From CAYTTR01 sp964440805 (GTDB taxonomy: Bacteria; Acidobacteriota; Aminicenantia; Aminicenantales; Aminicenantaceae): a DNA stretch of 46,091 bases. The DNA lies in contig CAYTTR010000021.1 in NCBI GenBank assembly GCA_964440805.1, positions 1 to 46,091 of the forward strand. Direction: 5' to 3'. Position numbers and translations under genes: made by a program. Shown piece after piece: positions 1 to 8,494 of this stretch; the first letter of the stretch is position 1, and every line of letters starts with the position of its first letter. The notes under the pieces are model-generated. The model ran no database searches, was not told the DNA's origin, and saw nothing but the letters and a program-made list of their open reading frames with translations.

Positions 1-5
1 AAATT

Positions 6-273
6 AACCTGAACTATTCATAAAAAAGGCCGATACCTTTTATATCACAAATACTACCTATGACTTAAGAGGTTTTATTGTGGTGTAGGTAAAGAAATTA
101 AGTTCATTAAATCTTTCCATCAAATCTTATCTAAAATCGGCCTTTTTTACCCTCCGGGCGAGCCGCTCTTGGCGCATCTTCTTCGTTACAGGACACTTGT
201 GCGGTGGAGAACCACAGCTGCGTGTCCTGTGCCTTGTATCTCCGGCAATTTCGACTCGTGAATAAGCCAGGTT
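6..273. mobile_element. Putative small non-autonomous element (MITE-like or IS remnant)
   Basis: The block starts with AACCTGAACTATTCA (6-20). It ends with the near-perfect inverted copy TGAATAAGCCAGGTT (259-273), matching at 12 of 15 positions. Inside, AAAAAAGGCCGAT (22-34) is inverted exactly at 136-148. An imperfect hairpin follows at 189-229: CAGGACAC pairs with GTGTCCTG, with GTGG-AGAA-CCAC at the tip. No transposase reading frame is present. The first 36 bases recur almost identically at 25267-25302, so this sequence is a repeat in the genome. The ends resemble terminal inverted repeats of a lost insertion sequence; the family is not identified. A target duplication cannot be judged because the left flank is only five bases. 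Confidence 0.45.
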
Positions 274-287
274 TATAATTTATTATC

Positions 288-2042
288 CTATTGTTCGGCA
301 ATTGGTTCAAGCTTGTGGAAACGGATAACTTCCTTTAACCACCATTCAGGGTAGGGAAGATTGGACCGTTTCCTGGTTTCAGGATCGCAGATGCTCAATT
401 GATTGTATTTTACCAAGAGAAAATCTCCCAGTTCCCACCAGGCATTAATTACCTGCCGGGCATTTGATAAACAGTAATCGGTTAGAAACGGCGATACTTG
501 TTCAGGGGCTTTTTGGTAAAGTTCTTCAGCCATTTCATCGATAGCAGCAGTTCTTTCCAAAGCCTCGCTTTCCCATTTTTCTCGGGCCTCCCTGACATCT
601 TCAATGGCATGGGAGTAGGCAACTTGAACGTGAAAATCCACGTAGTCAAAAGCCCACCGGGCAGACTCCCGGTTAAAGGTCCAATGATCTCCTATAGAGA
701 ATGAAGCGGGGAGTTGGTTTATTCCGGCGTAAAGAGGCATATAGCAGGATGTACCCTGAGCTCCGAAGCTCAGCCAAATGATTCCTCCTATGGGAGCCGG
801 AAGCCAGTTGCGGCATTGAGTGATGGTGGTGTATTCTGCCCGGTTGACCCCGATAGGCCGGGGCATACTGTATGTTTTTCCTTCCACTTTGACCGGACGG
901 GGGTGATAATTGGGATTCTGAAAGGGTCCGCCTCTCAATCCTTGGCCTGGGTCGTAGGGAGTGCCCTTATACTTATCCCTAGTAAGCTCCATGACGTCTG
1001 CCACTGATAATTTACGGTCAGGTTTAACAGAAAAGGGAAATTCCATGTTGGGAGTTTCCGGGCTGAAATTTCTGGAGGGAGCCACCAAGTCGAAAAAGCG
1101 CCACATGCGTCCTCTTGCTCCACCACTTGAAGCTGCACTTCCTGCCGATGGTGAATAGGCTTTTTTCCAGTTAAAGGGCTCTCCGCTATCAGGTGAATAA
1201 AAGCCTTTTTCCACAGCCAAAGAAATCACATTGGAAGAAGCCATGAAATAATCGGAGTTGTTTAAATCGATTTCGCCGATCCGTGATTCATTGGGACAGA
1301 CACTGACATGGTCATCAGGGACCCGCTGGGCGCACCACACCGCGCCGGGATGGCCGCTTTCCGGAGTCCAGAGTGGTCCGACAGGCATAATCTCGAATAC
1401 CCAGACTTCCTGAGCGTCAGCCACAGCCAGCATTTCTCCGCCATCATGATAGCCGTAGCCGTATTTTTCAGCTAAGGAGCCCATAAGCTCGATCGCTTCC
1501 CTGGCAGTCCGGCATCTTTCCATGGCCAGAAGGGTTAAGGTGGTTATGTCAAAGACTGCCGAAGGAGTAGGATTCCGCAATTCCCGCCGGCAGCCGATGG
1601 TCGACTCACCTATAGCCAGTTGATGCTCATTCATGTAGCCGAAAACTCCGTGGTGGTAGGCATAGGTGTGTTCTACCTGAGGAATTGATGTTCCGGTTTC
1701 GTTTTTTTGGCTCAATTCCCACTTGGAACCCTCATAAGGAGGCCAGGTTGTAATCTGGGAAATACGGTAAATAGGCCGCCTTTCACCAGGCTGGTAGTCT
1801 TTAGCCGGTACATGATGCCAGGTCCAGTCGCAAACTCCGCAGTCAGCAGCATGGGTAGTCATGACCGAACCGTCAGCGGAAGCTTCTTTGCCCACCATAA
1901 TTACAGTGCAAAAATCGGAAAGTGATTCAACTTCGTCTGGCAAATGAGGTTTTTTCTGTTGGAGACTGGAAGTTCCCAGAAAAAAAAGGCCTCCCATAAT
2001 AAAAACAATTGTCATGTGGAAAAAAGATTTTTTAAGCATCAT
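288..2042 (-). CDS. Exported C69-family dipeptidase (PepD-like)
   Basis: 584 aa. An N-terminal hydrophobic signal peptide (about residues 1-26) indicates export. After a short linker, Cys45 in FCTVIMVGKEASADGS is the expected N-terminal nucleophile of peptidase family C69 (Ntn hydrolases), exposed after propeptide removal. The following pattern of Asp/Gly, the long middle region and the total length fit secreted C69 dipeptidases, which release amino acids from dipeptides. Translation begins at one of two adjacent ATGs. AGGAG lies 4 bases before the first and 7 before the second, so the second may be the real start. The gene is last in a four-gene minus-strand operon, 20 bases after the M14-like gene, which suggests a shared role in peptide or acyl-amino-acid use. 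Family assignment is firm; substrate is unknown. Confidence 0.88.
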   Translation of the reverse strand: MMLKKSFFHMTIVFIMGGLFFLGTSSLQQKKPHLPDEVESLSDFCTVIMVGKEASADGSVMTTHAADCGVCDWTWHHVPAKDYQPGERRPIYRISQITTWPPYEGSKWELSQKNETGTSIPQVEHTYAYHHGVFGYMNEHQLAIGESTIGCRRELRNPTPSAVFDITTLTLLAMERCRTAREAIELMGSLAEKYGYGYHDGGEMLAVADAQEVWVFEIMPVGPLWTPESGHPGAVWCAQRVPDDHVSVCPNESRIGEIDLNNSDYFMASSNVISLAVEKGFYSPDSGEPFNWKKAYSPSAGSAASSGGARGRMWRFFDLVAPSRNFSPETPNMEFPFSVKPDRKLSVADVMELTRDKYKGTPYDPGQGLRGGPFQNPNYHPRPVKVEGKTYSMPRPIGVNRAEYTTITQCRNWLPAPIGGIIWLSFGAQGTSCYMPLYAGINQLPASFSIGDHWTFNRESARWAFDYVDFHVQVAYSHAIEDVREAREKWESEALERTAAIDEMAEELYQKAPEQVSPFLTDYCLSNARQVINAWWELGDFLLVKYNQLSICDPETRKRSNLPYPEWWLKEVIRFHKLEPIAEQ

Positions 2043-2062
2043 AATTCTCCTTATTAAAGGGT

Positions 2063-3229
2063 TTAATTTAGATATATATTTTTCTTATCAGCTTCAACAG
2101 GATTATGGAAATAATGACCAACTCCATTTTCTACCAGGTCCTTATAAAGAGGAACGTTTTTAATCTGAATAGCCCTTTCTGGAGATTTCTTGGAGTACTG
2201 CCGGATTAATTCCATAATTACTGAACAGTGTTGACCTACCCTTTTTGACATAGACCAGCCGGATTCATCATAAGGGACAAAAAGTTTTCCCTTTTTAGAA
2301 AGCTTCAGCAGGAAGGGGTCTTTACCGTCAAGGAGAAGCTCTTCTGTCTTAGGGCCCGTAGGTTGGTCGAGAAAAGGAATGGGAGCCTCCAGCAGAAAGG
2401 GTAGAGTTTCGGAATAATCACCAATCTCCCGGTGGGATAAACCCCTGAATCCTGAAGGTGATGGCTCAACATGGTTGTCGAAGCCTTCTCTGGCAACTGT
2501 CATAGAAGCCCTAATAGCCAGCCTGATTGATTTTTCCGGAGCCACAATGCAATTAGTAACCGGAAACATGGTCTCTGCTCCGTGAAGGTCAACAGCTAAG
2601 TCGATTTTTTCTCGGCGCATGATTTCCATAGCTCCAAAGGTGACTCTTTCCATCAAGGGGCCGTCTGGCCGTCCCGGCCAGGTCCGGTTGGTGTTTCTGA
2701 CATCGATATATGAGAGAAGTTGGCGTGAAGGGTAATGGATGTAGACATCCGGATCAGGCCATTGATCAAGGGGAGAAGCACCACGGTCTCCCATTCTAAA
2801 ACGTTTTGTTCCCCAATCTGTCTGGATATCAAAATATAGGGGATAGCCGTCTCCGGGCCTTGTGGTCCGGCTGGCGCTGTTATTAAACTGAGGTATAACA
2901 TAAACAGTCCCTTTTTCTACCACAGCATTCTCTATAAAAATCAAAGCTGCCAGAAGACCAGCCGGTTCATTGGCATGTGTGTTAGCCATAATTAGAATTT
3001 TTCCTCCGGGCTCTTTTCCCTCCATTACGTAAATTTTGGTCTCAGCCATGGTTCCTTTTAGAATAGGTGAGTACTGGCTGAGTTGAATTACCTCAGTGAC
3101 TCCTGGTCCAGCTACTACTGGAACCCGGTAATTGCGATGGCGATGAAGTTGGATAGCAGCTGGAATAATAAAAGCGATGGTAATAATTAATGAAACTATT
3201 TTTATTGTAGCCTTCTGCACCATAATCAC
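2063..3229 (-). CDS. M14-like zinc amidohydrolase (succinylglutamate desuccinylase/aspartoacylase type), membrane-anchored
   Basis: 388 aa. One N-terminal hydrophobic segment (about 9-27) acts as signal or anchor, so the enzyme should face the periplasm. The zinc-binding signature HxxE is visible as HANE (His85, Glu88). The third ligand lies in DLHGAE (His216), and FLLEAP near the C-terminal third is the likely catalytic Glu region. These are features of the AstE/AspA branch of M14 metallocarboxypeptidases, which hydrolyse acyl-amino acids or peptides. A GTG at 3229 is five bases after AAGGA; an ATG two codons later is an alternative start. The gene follows the small two-TM gene by 8 bases and precedes the C69 dipeptidase by 20, so it is co-transcribed. 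The exact substrate cannot be read from sequence. Confidence 0.8.
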   Translation of the reverse strand: MIMVQKATIKIVSLIITIAFIIPAAIQLHRHRNYRVPVVAGPGVTEVIQLSQYSPILKGTMAETKIYVMEGKEPGGKILIMANTHANEPAGLLAALIFIENAVVEKGTVYVIPQFNNSASRTTRPGDGYPLYFDIQTDWGTKRFRMGDRGASPLDQWPDPDVYIHYPSRQLLSYIDVRNTNRTWPGRPDGPLMERVTFGAMEIMRREKIDLAVDLHGAETMFPVTNCIVAPEKSIRLAIRASMTVAREGFDNHVEPSPSGFRGLSHREIGDYSETLPFLLEAPIPFLDQPTGPKTEELLLDGKDPFLLKLSKKGKLFVPYDESGWSMSKRVGQHCSVIMELIRQYSKKSPERAIQIKNVPLYKDLVENGVGHYFHNPVEADKKNIYLN

Positions 3230-3237
3230 AGCTTTCC

Positions 3238-3393
3238 TTATTTCACTCTCAATAATCTCAAAATCAAGGGAAAAAGGACAAGAATGTAGAGAATTATATC
3301 ATTGGTAGAATTTTTCTCCTTTAAAAAATTGATTATAAGGATAATGGTTAAAAAAAGGCAGATGGCATAGTAAAGAAGCATAATTAAATTCAC
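3238..3393 (-). CDS. Small two-TM membrane protein, 51 aa
   Basis: The frame stays open further upstream, but the ribosome-binding site decides the start. GGAGG (3401-3405), directly after the permease stop, is seven bases before GTG at 3393. The product is 51 aa. Residues about 3-20 and 30-46 are strongly hydrophobic, separated by a charged loop (FLKEKNSTND), and the tail is basic (LLRVK). It sits between an IT/TRAP-like permease and an M14-like hydrolase with tiny gaps on both sides, so it is probably co-translated with them. It is too short to be a DctQ subunit, which has about four TM helices. It could be an accessory subunit of the permease. No family is recognised. Confidence 0.6.
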   Translation of the reverse strand: MNLIMLLYYAICLFLTIILIINFLKEKNSTNDIILYILVLFPLILRLLRVK

Positions 3394-3406
3394 CTTGCCG
3401 CCTCCA

Positions 3407-4720
3407 TTAATGGCTCCAACGGACCAGAAATTCCAGTTTGGCACTGTATACCACCATCAAGATTCCAGTGATGGTAATAACAATCCAGGGAAACCAGGTG
3501 GATTTTAAAAATTTCCAGTAGCTGTCTTTATAATTTGTAACCATAAGACTGAGCCTTCCAATTAGAGCGGTGGGAGGAAGACCGTCTCCAAGAGGCCAGA
3601 GAAGACTGAGCCCGGCGATGGCTACAGTGGCATGCAGTCCTATGGAATCAAGGTACCAGATGAGAGGAATACCGAAAACAGCCGCTCCTCCATAAGTCAG
3701 GACTCCTTCAGAGACCGGAATGATCAAAGCCAGAGAAATGAAAAGCAGAACCAGGGGGATGCTGATAACAGCGAAGGCCAAGAGTCCCCTGACCCCGGTT
3801 ACAGTCATAATTTGCTGAAGCATGCCCACTACTACCATGGTGGCTAAAAGAGGAAGGAGCCGTTTCATTGTTTTCCGTGAAAGAGAGATTATGTTCAGGC
3901 GGACAGGGCTTAGTAGCCAGGCTGCTAAGGCGGCTGCAGTAAATTCAAGGGGAAGACCCAAAATAGGAAGAGAAAAAGGCCATATCCGGGAGGCAGCCAC
4001 CAGTCCGAAAAAAACCACAAAAGGAATTAAAACTCTCCACCAATTCATTTTCTCTGGGATTGCCGGAAGAGCTTTCAAGGCAGAGTGCAGGTCGGTTACT
4101 CCTTCTTTTTTCCATCCTAAGGCAAAGACAGTGAAAGTCCCCAGAATAAGGACCGGAATTCCCAAAGGAAGCTCGAAGCCCACATAAGGGATAGCTGTAC
4201 CGGCACAGACAATCATGGCCCAGATGTTGACCGGCGGAGCAGCCGCGCTTAATCCGGCCACTATGAAAAGAACGGCTGCTGTTCTTTTTCTGGATAAGCC
4301 CAGGTTTTTTAGGGCTAAAGCAACCGGGGCTCCCACCACCAGAAGGGAAACACTCCCTGCTCCTGTCAGGGCTCCCGGGATGAGAACAATGATCATCAAA
4401 AGCAGAAGAGCCAAGATCCTCAGATTGAAGAAATATCTCAGCGTTCCCCTGACTACATAATCAATTCCCCCTGAGTCGCTGAGAATGGTCATGAAAATTG
4501 TGGCTGTGGAAAAAACCAGAATTACATCGAAGTAAGTAAAAGCACCTTCAACTAAATGCCTGGGAAAGTTGGAAAAAGGAAGGAATTGAAAAAAGATGCC
4601 GGCCAATCCACCGGCCCAGGCAGAAGCCAGCATGCTGAGTTCCACGGAAAATTTTTTCCATTTGAATAAAGCATAGCCGGCAACCATAGCAGCAGCGACA
4701 ATTCCAACTTGTATTTCCAT
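3407..4720 (-). CDS. IT-superfamily permease, TRAP large-subunit (DctM)-like
   Basis: 437 aa, almost wholly hydrophobic, with about 11-12 predicted TM segments in two halves. The first half has an SAAAPPVNIWAM stretch. The second has WPLGDGLPPTALIGR at the matching position. Such paired re-entrant Pro/Gly-rich loops are characteristic of the ion transporter superfamily that includes DctM of TRAP systems and citrate carriers. No solute-binding protein or ordinary DctQ gene is nearby; instead a 51-aa two-TM protein follows directly. It is first in an operon with two hydrolases, so the substrate may be an amino acid, dipeptide or acyl-amino acid (inference). The start at 4720 has no clear Shine-Dalgarno and lies only about eight bases after the predicted transcription start. 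Confidence 0.72.
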   Translation of the reverse strand: MEIQVGIVAAAMVAGYALFKWKKFSVELSMLASAWAGGLAGIFFQFLPFSNFPRHLVEGAFTYFDVILVFSTATIFMTILSDSGGIDYVVRGTLRYFFNLRILALLLLMIIVLIPGALTGAGSVSLLVVGAPVALALKNLGLSRKRTAAVLFIVAGLSAAAPPVNIWAMIVCAGTAIPYVGFELPLGIPVLILGTFTVFALGWKKEGVTDLHSALKALPAIPEKMNWWRVLIPFVVFFGLVAASRIWPFSLPILGLPLEFTAAALAAWLLSPVRLNIISLSRKTMKRLLPLLATMVVVGMLQQIMTVTGVRGLLAFAVISIPLVLLFISLALIIPVSEGVLTYGGAAVFGIPLIWYLDSIGLHATVAIAGLSLLWPLGDGLPPTALIGRLSLMVTNYKDSYWKFLKSTWFPWIVITITGILMVVYSAKLEFLVRWSH

Positions 4721-4734
4721 GGAAAATCTCTGCC

Positions 4735-4763
4735 ATTTTATCCGGTAGAAATATGGACGTCAA
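4735..4763 (-). promoter_or_regulatory. Sigma70-like promoter of the permease/peptidase operon
   Basis: On the minus strand TTGACG (4758-4763) and TAAAAT (4735-4740) are separated by exactly 17 bases. Transcription would start near 4728, leaving a leader of only about eight bases before ATG at 4720. Confidence 0.55.
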
Positions 4764-4791
4764 GAAACAATATCAATGAAAAGATTTTATT

Positions 4792-4820
4792 TTGAAAAAT
4801 GGATTCCGCCTGGTTATAAT
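4792..4820 (+). promoter_or_regulatory. Sigma70-like promoter of the PD-(D/E)XK nuclease gene
   Basis: TTGAAA (4792-4797) and a perfect TATAAT (4815-4820) lie 17 bases apart, with transcription expected near 4827. It is back-to-back with the minus-strand operon promoter. Its position rules out the upstream in-frame TTG at 4792 as a start codon and supports ATG 4858. Confidence 0.6.
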
Positions 4821-4857
4821 GATTTTGGAATCTTATAAAATCTGTCGGGAAAAAGTT

Positions 4858-6057
4858 ATGGCTCTGTTCAGTCATTCACGCCTGGAAACTTATGAAAGCT
4901 GCCCGCTTCAATATAAGTATGCATATATTGATAAAGTAGAGGTGGAAAAAAAGGATACTGTAGAAGCTTTTCTTGGCTCTCGCGTACATGAAGCTTTGGA
5001 AAAACTTTACCGGGACAGGCTCTTTGAAAAAATACTTTCTTTGGGTGAACTTCTGGATTATTACCATGAGAGATGGGAAAAAGAGTGGTCTGAAGAAGTG
5101 ATAATAGTAAGAAGTGATTATACAGAAGAAAATTACCGGAAGATGGGAGAGCGCTACCTTCGGGAATACTACCAGAAACATCATCCTTTTGATCACGGCC
5201 GGGTTATTGGCTTGGAAACTCAATTTACTCTTTATTTGGATGAGGGGAAAAAGTACGGCTATCATGTCCGGATTGACCGACTTATGGATGCTGGAGAAGG
5301 TGTTTATGAAATTCATGACTATAAAACCGGGCTCAATCTTCCTGCTCAGGAATTAATTGACCGGGACAGACAGTTAGCCATGTATGCTCTCTGGGTCAAG
5401 GAAAACTTCAAGGATTTCCGGAAAGCCCGCTTGGTCTGGCATTATCTGGCCTTTGGTAAGGAACTTGAGTCTTTCCGTAGGGCTGGTGAACTGGAGGAAC
5501 TCAGGCAAGAAGTTCTGGGCAAAATAAGAGAAATTGAGACCACGGATAATTTTTTACCTACGGTATCAATTTTATGTGATTGGTGTTTATACCGCGGCCT
5601 TTGTCCGATGTGGAAGCATGTTTCCAAGGTGGAAACTCTTCCTGAAAATGAGTTTCTCCGGGATCCCGGAGTAAAACTGGTTGATGAGTATGTCCGGATA
5701 AAAGACGAGCTTGATGCCCACCGAAAAGAAGCTGAGGCGAAGCTGGAAAAAATCAAGGAAGCTCTGATTGAATATAGTAAAAAAGAAGAGGAAAAAGTAA
5801 TTTGCGGTTCGGAGAAGAAGATAACTATCCGGGCTGGAGAAAACCTCCGGTTTCCTCCCAAAAATTCTGAAGAGCGCAGGATTCTGGCTGAAATTCTCCA
5901 GGAACATGGGCGGTTGGAGGAAGTCTCCGACCTTGATATATATGCCCTGGACAGGGCTGTCCGCAACCGGGAGTGGGATGATGAGCTTTTACAAAGCCTG
6001 GAAAAATTCATCCAGCGGGAAAAATCCTACCGGCTTAGTATAAGCAAAAGGAAATAA
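4858..6057 (+). CDS. PD-(D/E)XK nuclease with a four-Cys (Fe-S type) set, AddB/RecB C-domain family
   Basis: 399 aa from ATG 4858; this start is chosen because the promoter lies upstream of it. The nuclease core reads His44 (RVHEALE), Asp140 (RIDRLMD) and Asp154-Tyr-Lys156 (IHDYKTG), which is the PD-(D/E)XK catalytic pattern. Cys15, Cys240, Cys243 and Cys249 (one N-terminal, then C-X2-C-X5-C) match the cluster that staples the AddB/Cas4/Dna2 nuclease domain around a 4Fe-4S centre. About 150 residues follow, including a charged, coiled-coil-prone stretch (about 285-320). No helicase, AddA, or Cas gene is nearby, so this is a stand-alone protein. It probably trims DNA ends in repair or recombination; the exact role is inferred from the family only. 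Confidence 0.8.
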   Translation: MALFSHSRLETYESCPLQYKYAYIDKVEVEKKDTVEAFLGSRVHEALEKLYRDRLFEKILSLGELLDYYHERWEKEWSEEVIIVRSDYTEENYRKMGERYLREYYQKHHPFDHGRVIGLETQFTLYLDEGKKYGYHVRIDRLMDAGEGVYEIHDYKTGLNLPAQELIDRDRQLAMYALWVKENFKDFRKARLVWHYLAFGKELESFRRAGELEELRQEVLGKIREIETTDNFLPTVSILCDWCLYRGLCPMWKHVSKVETLPENEFLRDPGVKLVDEYVRIKDELDAHRKEAEAKLEKIKEALIEYSKKEEEKVICGSEKKITIRAGENLRFPPKNSEERRILAEILQEHGRLEEVSDLDIYALDRAVRNREWDDELLQSLEKFIQREKSYRLSISKRK

Positions 6058-6101
6058 AATAGGTTCTATTCACTTAGCTTGAAAATAACAAAAATAGACT
6101 A

Positions 6102-6195
6102 TTTAGTCTATTTAGTCTATTTAGTCTATTTGGTCTGTTTGGTCTGGAGAGGGCGAGAAAAGCGAGACGGGCGAGAAAGGCAAGAAAAGAGAAAG
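6102..6195. repeat. Degenerate 9-bp tandem array
   Basis: Three exact TTTAGTCTA units (6102-6128) are followed by two TTTGGTCTG units to 6146. The 9-base spacing continues from 6151 as purine-rich units such as GGGCGAGAA and AAGCGAGAC. The stretch just before, AATAGACTA, is the complement of the unit. Lies between the nuclease gene and the convergent S9 peptidase gene. Confidence 0.75.
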
Positions 6196-6287
6196 TTGTC
6201 TGTAAAAATGACCGATAATTATTTTCATTGTTCGAGGGTGGCAAAGCGGCCATGGGTAATTAGTCCGCTAGGACAGGAATTTCCGAA

Positions 6288-8336
6288 CTAATTCTTCTCT
6301 TTATCTTTTTCTTCTTTCTTCTCTTCTTTCCGCTCCCAGGGGGTCCAATCAATGCCTTGGACATACTTTTGTATCCACTCGATCTCTACAATATCCCGCT
6401 GGCGCTGATGGCGGGGCTCGCGGAAACCGTGTCTTTCGCGGGGAACCCGGAGGTAACGGCAGGGAACCTTACCGATATCTTTAAGAGCGGTAAAAAAGAG
6501 CAAGCTTTGCCCTTCGGTATCGGTGGTGTCGTTCATCCCGTGGATGAGCAGGGTGGGAGTGGTTATGTTTTTAACATGGGTATAGGCTGACTGCTGACGG
6601 TAGGCTTCAGGATTATCCCATGGGGTGCCGCCTATATGCCAGAGCCTGACATCGTGATTGAACCCCATACCGTATTCTGAAGACCAGTCATAGACTCCGG
6701 CTCCAAGAGAGGCTGCCTTGAAGCGGTTGGTTTGAGTAATGGTCCAGCCTCCTAAGATTCCTCCGTAGCTCCAGCCCCGGAGTCCCATTTTGTCTTGGTC
6801 AACATAACCTTCTTTTATGACATAGTCGACTCCGTTCATCAGATCCAGATAATCTCCCTTGCCGATTCCATCTCCCTTCTGGACGGTGTTTCCTTCCCTG
6901 AGTTTGTCAGTGTAACCGCTGCTTCCTCTGACGTTAGGAGATAGAGAGGCATAACCGAGACCAGCCCAGATGTGGTAGGAAGCCCGGAAACTGTTGGTGA
7001 AGCAGCCGGCCGGCCCGCCGTGGATATGAATGAGAAGAGGGAGGCGGGTACCTTCCGTATAATCGGCCGGCAGATGAAGAAGCCCTGCTATTTCAAAATC
7101 ATCGGCACTCGGCCACCGGACAAGTTTCATGGAGGCTAAGAGAATTTCTTTTTCCACCCAGGGATTGGCGTCTGTCAGTTGGACAGGCTGGAGATCTTCC
7201 ACTGCAGAGCTGTGAATATCCTGAGGGGTATCGTAATCGCTGAAAGTGTAGGCAAAATTTTTCCGGTCTGAGGAGAATGAGGCAGCGTAAAGAGTACCGT
7301 CAAGCCCGGTAATTTTTTCCAACTCCCCTGAGACCGAATCTATTTTCCATAAATTGGTATTTGTTCCTTGCTGTCCGTTAAAGTAAATAAACCGGGAATC
7401 GGGAGTCCAGAAAAGCCCTCTTATGTTTCCCTCAAATCTGCCGGAAAGTAGACGGGATTTAAGGTCTTCCGGCTTTAGAGTGAAAATTTTTGAATTGCGG
7501 TTTAACCATTGCTCATCATCTGGAGCAAGATAAGCAATAATTTCTCCATCAGGTGACCAGCGAAGAGAACTTTCGGGAGTGCGGTTGCGGGTGAGCTGTT
7601 TTATTTCGCCGGATGAAAGAGTCATAAGAAATATTTCGGTTTTGTACCCATCGTTTCTTCTGTTTGAGTCCCTGGCAGTAAAGGCCAGATATTTTTCATC
7701 AGGAGAAATATCGATTTCGCTTATAATCAAATCCTTTTTTGTGAGCTGAGTTTCTTTTTTGCTCTGGATATCTATAACCCAGATAAGTTTCCATTTTTCT
7801 TCTGTTTGTCCATTCGGTCCTTCATCCACAAAAAAGCCGTCAGTTCCTGCTTCATGCTCCTTTTTTTCTTCCGGACCCAATGGTTTGTCGGCGATGAAGT
7901 AAATTTTATCTGATTGAGGCGACCAGCAATATCTGCCCACACTTGTTTCATGCTCACTCAATTGGACAGCTTCTCCGCCGGAGGTTCTCATGATAAAAAG
8001 CTGGCTTTTTTTATCCACCGTTCTTTTGAAAGACAGGGATTTGCCGTCAGGAGAAAAGGCGAATGAATTGCCGCTGTCTTCCCCGATATACTGAAAGGCC
8101 TCGCCTCCTTTGGCAGGAACCATATAATATTTAGATTCTCTTTTGTTCTTTTCCCAGTTGAGTTCGGATCTTGAAAAAAGAACCCATTCACCATCCGGCG
8201 AAATCAAAGGATTTGACACCTGGACCATGTTCAAGGCGTCATCGACAGTCAAAGGACGGAGGGTTTTTTCCTGGGAAAGACCGAATCCCAGAAAAACGAT
8301 TAAAACGGTTAGGATTAAAATGTTCGCTTTTTTCAT
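6288..8336 (-). CDS. Exported S9-family serine peptidase (acylaminoacyl/prolyl oligopeptidase type)
   Basis: 682 aa. A signal peptide (about 1-22) directs export. Residues about 35-400 form the N-terminal beta-propeller, with repeated SPDG/SPDEK blades of the PD40 kind that restrict access to small peptides. The C-terminal alpha/beta-hydrolase domain carries the oxyanion motif HGGPAG, nucleophile Ser523 in GWSYGG, Asp603 in HGMND and His636 in RERHGF, so the triad is complete. The tail is highly charged (Lys/Glu rich, about 664-682). ATG at 8336 has GGGAG seven bases upstream. It stands alone on the minus strand, separated by about 310 bases from the TonB-dependent receptor gene upstream. It probably degrades oligopeptides in the periplasm. 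Confidence 0.92.
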   Translation of the reverse strand: MKKANILILTVLIVFLGFGLSQEKTLRPLTVDDALNMVQVSNPLISPDGEWVLFSRSELNWEKNKRESKYYMVPAKGGEAFQYIGEDSGNSFAFSPDGKSLSFKRTVDKKSQLFIMRTSGGEAVQLSEHETSVGRYCWSPQSDKIYFIADKPLGPEEKKEHEAGTDGFFVDEGPNGQTEEKWKLIWVIDIQSKKETQLTKKDLIISEIDISPDEKYLAFTARDSNRRNDGYKTEIFLMTLSSGEIKQLTRNRTPESSLRWSPDGEIIAYLAPDDEQWLNRNSKIFTLKPEDLKSRLLSGRFEGNIRGLFWTPDSRFIYFNGQQGTNTNLWKIDSVSGELEKITGLDGTLYAASFSSDRKNFAYTFSDYDTPQDIHSSAVEDLQPVQLTDANPWVEKEILLASMKLVRWPSADDFEIAGLLHLPADYTEGTRLPLLIHIHGGPAGCFTNSFRASYHIWAGLGYASLSPNVRGSSGYTDKLREGNTVQKGDGIGKGDYLDLMNGVDYVIKEGYVDQDKMGLRGWSYGGILGGWTITQTNRFKAASLGAGVYDWSSEYGMGFNHDVRLWHIGGTPWDNPEAYRQQSAYTHVKNITTPTLLIHGMNDTTDTEGQSLLFFTALKDIGKVPCRYLRVPRERHGFREPRHQRQRDIVEIEWIQKYVQGIDWTPWERKEEKKEEKDKEKN

Positions 8337-8494
8337 TAAGTTACTCCCTGAATTAATGTTGCGGGCACTAATTTGCCCATTTTAATATTGATTGAACTCC
8401 TAAGAATAAGAAAGCACCGGCTGTGACAGTTGTTCTTTTTCGGGTTTTATACATTATTCTTTACCTTCTCTTCTCAGCAGCATAACTCCATTTT
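8337..8494. other. Intergenic region without a recognised gene
   Basis: With the 9-bp array that follows, this forms a 314-base gap between the TonB-dependent receptor and the S9 peptidase, both on the minus strand. No coding frame or clear terminator was recognised. It should contain the promoter of the S9 gene, but no convincing -35/-10 pair was found. Confidence 0.5.

Noticed and set aside
150..260. Fragment of rRNA or a structured RNA
   Set aside because: Apart from one imperfect hairpin there is no match to any RNA that I recognise; it lies inside the inverted-end element.
5442..6011. 189-codon minus-strand frame opposite the nuclease gene
   Set aside because: The composition is that of an antisense shadow and the plus-strand protein has clear catalytic motifs.
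6079..6291. 70-codon open frame with a Tyr-Leu-Val repeat
   Set aside because: It is a translation of the 9-bp array (three codons per unit), with no ribosome-binding site.
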